From positions 1 through 35,184 of the forward strand of contig NZ_DASUCC010000100.1 of NCBI RefSeq assembly GCF_035762905.1: 35,184 nucleotides of DNA, given 5' to 3'. A program made the position numbers and the translations under genes. Under the pieces are notes generated by a model. That model made no database searches. It was not told the origin of the DNA and saw only the letters and a list, made by a program, of their open reading frames with translations. The stretch is from DASYTH01 sp035762905. Its GTDB lineage: Bacteria > Actinomycetota > Actinomycetes > Mycobacteriales > Pseudonocardiaceae. This document shows positions 29,246 to 35,184 of the stretch, piece by piece (the stretch's first letter is position 1; each line of letters begins with the position of its first letter).

Positions 29246-30817
29246 ATGGCTGATCGGAATGGGCGGCCGGACTATGTGCTTCGCCTGCTGGAGCTGTTCG
29301 CCGAGTTCGGTGACCGGGAGGCGATCGTCGGGGTGGGTTGGCCGGGCCGGTGGAGCTATGCGCAGATCCGGGCCATGGTGCTCGATTTCGCCGGGCGGCT
29401 GCGGGATGGCGGGTACCGGCCGGGAATGACCGTCGCGGTGGTCGTGGCGCATCCGCCGGAAGCCGCGCCGCTGCAGTTCGCGTTGCACCTGCTCGGCTGC
29501 CGTACCGCGTGGATCCAGGCGGACATGCCGCGCCGGGACATCGACCGGTACCTCGAGCTGGCCCGGCCGGACCGGCTGATCTACGACACCCGGACCCGGC
29601 ACGGCAAGGTCGGCGCCGCGCTGGCCGAGCGGCTCGGCGTTGCGGTGCACTGCTTCGGGCCGGACGGGCTGGGTCCGGACCTGCTGGCACCCGCGGCGCG
29701 AACCGGGCAGCCGTTCGATCCGGGCACCGCCACCGGCAGCCCGGAGGCGATCTTCCAGACCACCGGCACCACCGGCGTCGCCAAGCTGATCAGGCACGGT
29801 CCCGGGCTCTACGACCAGATGCTCGACCTGGCCGACGAGTGGGCGCGGACCGAGGAAACCCAGCTGCGCCAGTTCGTTCTCACCCCGATGTGGCACGCCG
29901 CCGGGCAGGCGATCGCGCTGCTCACGCTCGGCAGCGGGGGCGTGCTGTACGTCCTGTTCCAGTTCATCGCCCCGGACTACCTCACGGCGATCGAGACCCA
30001 CCGGCCCGCCTCGGTGCACATCTCGCCGCTGATGCTGACCGAGCTGCTCGACCATCCCGCGCTCGACAGCACCGACCTGAGCAGCGTCGAGATCATCAAC
30101 GTCGGCGGTTCCGCGGTGGCGTCGGCCCGGTTGCGCGAGGCGAACGACCGGATCGGCCCGGTCGTGCAGATCGCCTACGGCCTGTCCGAACTGCCCTACA
30201 TCGCCTCCTACCGGGGCATCACCGAGGATCCGGCGCATCCGGACCGGCTGGGCGCGTGCGGTCAGCCGTACGGCGACGTGCGCGTCGAGGTGCGGGACGA
30301 GGCCGGCGCCGTGCTGCCGCCCGGCCGGGTCGGCGAGCTGTGGGCGGCGAGCCGGCTGGCCTTCCTCGGCTATCTCGGCCAGCCCGAGCTGACCGCGGAG
30401 TCCCTTGTGGACGGTTGGGTGCGGACCCGCGATCACGGCTATCTCGACGAGGACGGTTACCTCCATCTCGTCGGCCGCACCCAGGACATGATCGTCACCG
30501 GGCTCGGCGGCGACCGGATCTTCCCGCGGCTCATCGAGGAGGCCATCGCCGAGCACCCGGCGGTGCGCGCCGCGGTGGTGATCGGCGTTCCGCACGCCGA
30601 GCTCGGCGAGGCGGCCCACGCGTTCGTGGTCACCGGCGCGACCCCGGTGACCGCGGCGGAACTGACCGGGCTGGTGCACGATCGGCTCGGCCGGATGTCG
30701 GTGCCGCAGTCGTTCGAGTTCGTCGACGACCTGCCGCGGACCAGCAACGGCAAGGTGGACGTCAAGGCGCTTCGGGCCGGTTGGGACGCGGCACACGGCC
30801 TGACCCGATCGGGGTGA
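29246..30817 (+). CDS. Acyl-CoA / AMP-dependent ligase (ANL superfamily)
   Basis: The 523-residue protein has all core motifs: P-loop TTGTTGVAK (172-180), AYGLSE (adenine motif, about 311-316), the hinge region DHGYLDEDGYLHLVGRTQDM split at about 397-416, and the C-terminal TSNGKVDVKAL with catalytic Lys (about 507). It forms an acyl-adenylate and then a CoA or carrier thioester; fatty or aryl acids are likely substrates. GGGGAG lies 5 nt before the ATG; an upstream in-frame start gives extra residues unlike the family. Its stop overlaps the MFS start (GTGA), so the two are co-translated. It keeps the Lys that the PaaK-like protein at 24548-26008 lacks. Confidence 0.9.
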   Translation: MADRNGRPDYVLRLLELFAEFGDREAIVGVGWPGRWSYAQIRAMVLDFAGRLRDGGYRPGMTVAVVVAHPPEAAPLQFALHLLGCRTAWIQADMPRRDIDRYLELARPDRLIYDTRTRHGKVGAALAERLGVAVHCFGPDGLGPDLLAPAARTGQPFDPGTATGSPEAIFQTTGTTGVAKLIRHGPGLYDQMLDLADEWARTEETQLRQFVLTPMWHAAGQAIALLTLGSGGVLYVLFQFIAPDYLTAIETHRPASVHISPLMLTELLDHPALDSTDLSSVEIINVGGSAVASARLREANDRIGPVVQIAYGLSELPYIASYRGITEDPAHPDRLGACGQPYGDVRVEVRDEAGAVLPPGRVGELWAASRLAFLGYLGQPELTAESLVDGWVRTRDHGYLDEDGYLHLVGRTQDMIVTGLGGDRIFPRLIEEAIAEHPAVRAAVVIGVPHAELGEAAHAFVVTGATPVTAAELTGLVHDRLGRMSVPQSFEFVDDLPRTSNGKVDVKALRAGWDAAHGLTRSG

Positions 30818-32049
30818 GCGTGCGCCGCCGGGCCGGGCTCGTCGCCCTGCTGGCCGCGAGCGTGATCTCGACGCTCGGCAGCATGATGTCCCTGGTGGCC
30901 GTGCCGTGGCTGGTGCTGGTCACCACCGGCCGCCCGGCGGACATGGGGCTGGTCGTCGCGGCGGCGATGGTCCCGTACCTCGCGTCCAGCGTGTTGGGCG
31001 CGCCGCTCGCCGACCGCCTGGGAATGCGGTTGACCGCGGTCATCGCCGACACGGTCAGCGCCATCGCCACCGCGGTGATCGCGATCAGCCCGGACATCGG
31101 GCTGCCCGCGATCGCCGCCATGGTCGGGCTTTCCGGGCTGGTTCGCGGTGCCGGGGACCGGACCAAGCACGTGCTGCTCCGCCCGGCCGCCGAAGCGGCC
31201 GGCGTCGCCATCCCCCGGGTGACCAGCGTCTACGACGGGCTGAGCAACATCGCCACGCTGGCCGGTGCACCGCTTGGCGGTCTGATCGTTTACTGGGTCG
31301 GCCCGCAGGGCGCGGTGCTGGTCGACGCCGTGTCCTTCGCGCTGTCCGCGGTCCTGGTCGCGGCGCTGACCCGGCCGGCGCTCGAGCCGGCGCGCGAGCC
31401 CGACGCCGAGCGGTACCTGCCGGCGCTGCTGGCCGGCACCCGGCAACTCGGCCGGGACGGGCTGCTGCTCATCATGGTGGGCACGGTGTTCTTCGCCAAC
31501 GTGGTCAACCAGGCGACCGGTTCGCTGTTCATCCCGTTGTGGGTGTCCGAGGTGCTGCACTCGCCGGCCGCGCTCGGCACGGTGTTCGGCGCGGTCTCGG
31601 CCGGGGCGGTGCTCGGCAACCTGGTGTTCACGGCGCTGGCCGTGAAGCTGTCGCACTACCTCGTGTTCGCCGTCGGCATGGCGATCAGCGGCGCGCCCCG
31701 GGTGCTCGTGCTCGGCGTCAGCGACAGCCTCACCGTGGTGCTGACCGTGTCGTTCCTCTGCGGGTTCGCGGTGGCCGGGGTGAACCCGATCTTCGGCGCG
31801 AAGCTGTACGAGCGGGTGCCGGAACGGTTCCAGACCAGGGTCTTCGGCCTGGTCGCCGCGATCGCCTACGCGGGGTTCCCGATCGGCGGCCTGCTCGGCG
31901 GCTGGGCGGTGGCCGGGTTGGGCCTGCGCACGACGATCCTGATCGCCGGCGGCCTGTATCTGGTGGCCACCATCGTTCCGCTGGTTCGGTACCGGGCGAT
32001 TCAGACCCGGTGCGCCCCGGTCCGGGACGCACCGGCCACAAAAAAGTAG
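30814..32049 (+). CDS. MFS transporter (12-TM, MFS_3/enterobactin exporter-like)
   Basis: The 411-residue protein begins VSVRRRAGLVALLAASVIST and has about 12 hydrophobic segments. PWLVLVTTGRPADMGLV and LGAPLADRLGMRLTAVIAD (motif A-like) occur in the N-terminal half, with a central basic/acidic loop near 190-200. The type resembles MFS_3/EntS-like exporters that expel siderophores, lipopeptides or drugs. The GTG start overlaps the ligase stop by 4 nt. The ligase partner suggests that the exported molecule is built or activated by that enzyme; this is inferred. Confidence 0.85.
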   Translation: MSVRRRAGLVALLAASVISTLGSMMSLVAVPWLVLVTTGRPADMGLVVAAAMVPYLASSVLGAPLADRLGMRLTAVIADTVSAIATAVIAISPDIGLPAIAAMVGLSGLVRGAGDRTKHVLLRPAAEAAGVAIPRVTSVYDGLSNIATLAGAPLGGLIVYWVGPQGAVLVDAVSFALSAVLVAALTRPALEPAREPDAERYLPALLAGTRQLGRDGLLLIMVGTVFFANVVNQATGSLFIPLWVSEVLHSPAALGTVFGAVSAGAVLGNLVFTALAVKLSHYLVFAVGMAISGAPRVLVLGVSDSLTVVLTVSFLCGFAVAGVNPIFGAKLYERVPERFQTRVFGLVAAIAYAGFPIGGLLGGWAVAGLGLRTTILIAGGLYLVATIVPLVRYRAIQTRCAPVRDAPATKK

Positions 32050-32320
32050 GGACCGACAGAATCGTTCGGTTCGCGCCGGTCCATGGACATAGGAAACTAG
32101 GCGGAGCCGTTGGTGTTGTTGCGCATGGGATACCTCCCTTGTCGGTTACCGTGACACAGCGTGGCGACCGATCACACCGCCCGCCACCTGATGAAACGTA
32201 GTTCCGGGCCTGGGCGAAGTAAATAGCCCGAATAGCCGGCAGAACGGCGACCGAATATCGCACCCGACAATAGTCCCGGCGATCATGCGAAATCCGGCGG
32301 TCCTCAGTAGAATACCGGCG
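32050..32320. other. Convergent gap with raised A/T content and a possible nine-codon ORF
   Basis: Between the MFS stop and the oxidoreductase stop, 271 bp contain no ordinary gene. The part 32195-32325 is clearly more A/T-rich than the flanks (for example AAGTAAATAGCCCGAATAG). A very good minus-strand ribosome binding site and a nine-codon frame lie at 32097-32138. A small dyad ACCGG/CCGGT overlaps the oxidoreductase stop and could be part of a terminator. Confidence 0.4.
32097..32126 (-). CDS. Possible nine-residue ORF (MRNNTNGSA) with strong ribosome binding site
   Basis: On the minus strand GGGAGG (32138-32133) is followed after 6 nt by ATG, then eight codons (RNNTNGSA) and TAG. The perfect site contrasts with the tiny frame. 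There is no gene downstream on this strand except the antisense of the MFS gene, so an attenuation leader is unlikely. It may be a tiny signal peptide, a remnant of a longer gene, or chance. Confidence 0.3.
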   Translation of the reverse strand: MRNNTNGSA

Positions 32321-33316
32321 CTAACCGGTCAGGACGACCTTTTCGGCGACCAGTTCGAAGGACCGGGTCCGGTCGGCAAGGTCGGGCACCATGGTGGTGA
32401 TCATCAGCTCGGCGGCCCCGGTGCGGGCGAGCAGGTCGGCCAGCCGGCGGCGCACCGTGTCCGGTGCGCCGATCGCCTGGTCGGCCCAGCGGTCCTCGAT
32501 GAACGCGCGGTTCAGCTCGGTGTACGGGTAGGCGGCCGCCTGCTCCGGCGTGGTCAGCGGCTCCGGCGTGCCGGACCGGAGCTTGAGGAACGCCAAAGCG
32601 GCGGGACCGGCCAGCCAGCGGGCCCGTTCGTCGGTCTCGGCGGCCACGACGTTGACCGCGATCTTGGCGTACGGCTCGGACAGCCAGCGCGACGGGCGGA
32701 AGCTGCGGCGGTAGAGCTCGAGCGCGGGCACGGTGTTGCGCGCGCTGAAGTGGTGGGCGAAGGAGAACGGCAGACCGAGCAGCCCGGCCAGCTCGGCGCT
32801 GAACCCGCTCGAGCCCAGCAGCCAGATGGCCGGCTCGTCACCCCGGCCGGGCGTGGCCACGATGCCGTCGACCTCGCCCTCGAAGTAGCCGATCAGTTCG
32901 GCCAGCTCACGCGGAAAACCGTCGGCCGAGAGCCCGGCCATGGTGCGCCGCAGGGCAAGCGCGGTGCGCTGGTCGGTACCCGGGGCCCGGCCGATGCCCA
33001 GATCGATCCGGCCCGGATGCAGGGCTTCCAGCGTGCCGAACTGCTCGGCGACCACCAGGGGCGAATGGTTCGGCAACATCACCCCGCCCGCCCCCACCCG
33101 GATCCGGGACGTGGCCGCGGCCAGGTGCGCGATCAGCACCGCGGGCGACGAGCTGGCGATCGACGGCATGTTGTGGTGCTCGGCCACCCACACCCGCCGA
33201 AACCCCAGCTCCTCGACCCGCCGGGCCAGCTCCGTCGTGCTGCGCAACGCCTCCCCGGCACTCACCCCCACCGCCCTCGGCGCCAACTCGAGCACGGACA
33301 TCGGCACATCGCTCAC
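32321..33316 (-). CDS. Luciferase-like (LLM class) flavin-dependent oxidoreductase
   Basis: The 331-residue protein is a TIM-barrel LLM oxidoreductase close to the MsnO8-like subgroup: SVLELAPRAVG, WVAEHHNMPSIASSSPAV (about 43-60), RIRVGAGGVMLPNHSPL (about 72-88), EQFGTLEALHPGRIDLGIGR (about 92-111), and LLGSSGFSAELAGLLGLPFSFAHH (about 165-188). It uses reduced FMN or F420; substrate unknown. The start is ambiguous: GTG 33316 is used, with ATG 33301 and GTG 33307 also possible; none has a strong ribosome binding site. It lies 111 bp downstream of the decayed SARP gene on the same strand. Confidence 0.88.
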   Translation of the reverse strand: MSDVPMSVLELAPRAVGVSAGEALRSTTELARRVEELGFRRVWVAEHHNMPSIASSSPAVLIAHLAAATSRIRVGAGGVMLPNHSPLVVAEQFGTLEALHPGRIDLGIGRAPGTDQRTALALRRTMAGLSADGFPRELAELIGYFEGEVDGIVATPGRGDEPAIWLLGSSGFSAELAGLLGLPFSFAHHFSARNTVPALELYRRSFRPSRWLSEPYAKIAVNVVAAETDERARWLAGPAALAFLKLRSGTPEPLTTPEQAAAYPYTELNRAFIEDRWADQAIGAPDTVRRRLADLLARTGAAELMITTMVPDLADRTRSFELVAEKVVLTG

Positions 33317-33427
33317 ATACCCGGTCAACCGCGGCCGGCCCCACCGGATTCCCGGAGGTCCGGTTGCGACCCGGTCGGCCACTGTGGACCGCGACGACAC
33401 CCACGGTGGCCGAGCACGACCGCACGG
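33317..33427 (-). other. Gap between SARP remnant and oxidoreductase
   Basis: In this 111-bp stretch I see no gene, no clear hairpin and no clear promoter. The oxidoreductase start could extend slightly into it. Confidence 0.3.
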
Positions 33428-35096
33428 TCATCCGGCGCTGAGCGCGCCGTGATCGCCGGCGAGTGACGCGAGGCCGCTGCGCGCGCGGGCCTGCTCGTCC
33501 CGGTCGCGCGTCTCGGCGGTGATCGCCAGCGCGAGCGTGTGATGGGTGCGCGCGTCGGCTGTTCTGCCTGCGGCGCGCAGGGACTCACCGAGGCCGTTGT
33601 GCGCGGCGGCTTCGCCGTAGCGGTGACCGATCTCGCGGAACAGGTAGCGACCGAACGCCTCCTCGATGATCCCGAGGTTGGTCAGCGCGCGGGCCTCGCC
33701 GCTCTGATCACCGGACGCCCGGAAGTGGTGCAGGGCCTGCCGCTGGCACCGGACCGCGGGCGCATGCCGGCCCAGGCGGCCGAGCACGCTGCCGAGGGAG
33801 CAGGTCCAACCCGACGCGCCTTGCGCCGTGCCGGGCAACCAGTCCGGCCAGGCTGTCCCGACTGGTGACCACGACCACGCAGGTCGGGGTGCCCGGAAGC
33901 AACGGCCGGACCTGCGCCACCGTAGCGGCGTTGTCCAGCACGATCAGGATCCGCCGCGACGCGATCGCCGTGCGGTACCGGGCGGCGCGGTCATCGATGT
34001 CCAGCGGGACGTCCTGGCTCGGAACACCGAGCGCGGTCAGGAATCGGGTCAGGACGTCCCCGGCCGCCAAGGGACGATCGGCGTCGTAGCCCCGCAGGTT
34101 GACGAAGAGCTGTCCGTCGGGGAACCGGTCCCGCACCCGCTGCGCCCAGCGCACGGCCAGCGCGGTCTTGCCCACTCCCGCGGTTCCGGAGATCACCGTG
34201 ATGACCGGTGCGGCCGAATCTCCGGCCACCGGCGGATCGGCGGTCAGCAGCTTGTCGAGTTCGACGAGTTCCTCGGTGCGGCCGGTGAAGTCGGACACGT
34301 CCGCGGGCAGTTGGGCCGCCACCGCGGCCGGATCGGTACCGGGGATTCCGCCGTCGCGCAGCAGTTCCGCATAGGTCGCCGCCAGCTCTGGTCCCGGCTC
34401 GACGCCGAGTTCCTCCACCAGCCGGCCGCGCGTCTCGTGGTAGACGGTGAACGCCTTCGACCGCTGCCCGATCGCCAGATACGCCCGGACCAGCAGCGCC
34501 GTCACGGCCTCGTCCAGCGGCTGGGCGGCGGCGGCTTCCTCAAGCGCGGCAACGGTATCCGCCGCCGCGCCGAGCTCGATCATCAGCTCGGCGTACCGGA
34601 CGAGCGCGGCCTGCCGCTCTCCGGTCAGCGAGACGATCTTGGGATGAGCCGCGAGGAAGGGAACGTCGCACAGTGGCGGTCCCTGCCACATCGCCAGCCC
34701 CAGGCCGAGGAGTGCCGCCGCGCGCCGGGGATCCCCGTCCCGCCGGGCCAGACCGGCCGCGGTGACCAGCCGCCGGAACCGCAGCACGTCGACTCCGTCG
34801 ACGGGCACCCGAAGCGCGTAACCGTCGCCAACCGCCGGCAGCACCGCGCTTCTCGTGCGCGCCGGCCGATCCGGCTCCAACAACCGCCGCAGATGTTTGA
34901 CGTAGGTCTGGATCACATTCACCGCACTCGATGGCGGCCGGTCGTTCCACAGCGCCTCGATCAGCTCCGCCCGGGACAACGGCTGGCCGCCCGCCAAGGC
35001 CAGCAGTCCAAGAACCGCCCGCTGCTTTGCCGCCCCCACAACGATGTTCTTGCCCTCGCGCCACAGACAGATCGGACCCAACAACTGAATCCGCAC
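33428..35096 (-). pseudogene. Decayed AfsR-like SARP-NB-ARC-TPR regulator (copy 3), internally deleted and frameshifted
   Basis: The first 430 or so codons are intact. They begin VRIQLLGPICLWREGK (GTG 35096), with winged helix, BTAD region, and NB-ARC with Walker A GTAGVGKTA and Walker B RILIVLDNA. After VVVTSRDSLAGLV...RRVGLDLLP (near 33795) the frame ends in non-family residues and stops at 33708. In another frame (33838-33428) TPR-like sequence follows: RCQRQALHHFRASGDQSGEA, LTNLGIIEEAFGR, then LFREIGHRYGEAAAHNGLGE. The rest of NB-ARC and most TPRs are missing. The FGRY-LFREIG junction also lacks part of a repeat. The first part may still make a truncated SARP. Upstream the frame is open to the window edge (AEDYDECTLAQAALVELD), so a fusion or longer N-terminus cannot be excluded. 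Confidence 0.8.
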
Positions 35097-35184
35097 AGCC
35101 CCAGCCCCGCTTCCCCCGCCGCAAGTCGCATCTAACTCGACCAGAGCCGCTTGGGCCAGCGTGCATTCGTCGTAATCCTCGGCC

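Noticed and set aside
222..35096. Window as part of a polyketide or nonribosomal peptide cluster because of the SARP regulators and exporters
   Set aside because: No ketosynthase, carrier, condensation or related core enzyme is encoded here. SARPs alone are not evidence of a local cluster.
1..35184. tRNA, rRNA, CRISPR array or plasmid/chromosome origin
   Set aside because: I saw no cloverleaf, regularly spaced identical repeats with variable spacers, or DnaA-box clusters on either strand.

Overview
The window is high-GC DNA (G/C-rich third codon positions, GTG starts, GGAGG-type ribosome binding sites) from a filamentous actinomycete. Several AfsR/SARP-type regulators with NB-ARC and TPR domains, an XRE-DUF5753/DUF397 pair, and many secreted hydrolases suggest Pseudonocardiales or Streptomycetales; the lineage is inference. 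No polyketide, NRPS or other core biosynthetic enzyme, tRNA, rRNA or CRISPR array is visible. This is an accessory, regulator-rich region.

Layout. (1) 1-143: right end of an IS256-type element with the transposase C-terminus. (2) 222-6679: two paralogous AfsR-like SARP-NB-ARC-TPR regulators on the minus strand, flanking an opposite-strand gene for a 60-residue secreted peptide; three direct repeats phased at 11 bp lie in the shared promoter region. (3) 6860-11140: a CPA2-type cation/proton antiporter, then a divergent MarR regulator and DHA2 drug exporter pair, then a GNAT acetyltransferase. (4) 11100-15739: a carbohydrate-responsive island. A minus-strand run (DUF1996 protein, DUF305-like lipoprotein, LacI-family repressor, GNAT) diverges from a secreted GH16 glucanase with two discoidin-type domains; the identical LacI-type palindrome GAGAGCGCTCTC precedes both directions. 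(5) 15913-17804: a WYL regulator divergent from a SnoaL-like and a DUF488 gene, with an inverted-repeat operator between them. (6) 17815-19226: a small hypothetical gene divergent from an XRE-DUF5753 regulator and its DUF397 partner, the latter with an internal tandem duplication. (7) 19280-21400: a CorA-like channel and a secreted S1 protease.

(8) 21613-29118 holds the most unusual content. A STAND/TPR regulator is followed by a 22-codon hydrophobic peptide gene with a strong ribosome binding site. A 13-bp hairpin lies directly after the peptide gene. Then come a PaaK/F390-synthetase-like adenylating enzyme and, overlapping it by 16 nt, a polytopic membrane protein with presenilin-type SVFDLVAV and GLGD motifs. 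A terminator and a secreted KP-43-like subtilase follow. I propose this as a candidate peptide maturation or signalling system; the peptide's status as substrate is inference.

(9) 29246-32049: an acyl-CoA ligase and MFS exporter translationally coupled by a GTGA overlap. (10) 32097-33316: a possible nine-codon ORF and a luciferase-like oxidoreductase. (11) 33428-35096: a third SARP gene, decayed by an internal deletion and a frameshift, reaching toward the right edge. The window as a whole shows expansion and decay of SARP/STAND regulators, small secreted or membrane peptides, and at least three proteases of different mechanistic classes.
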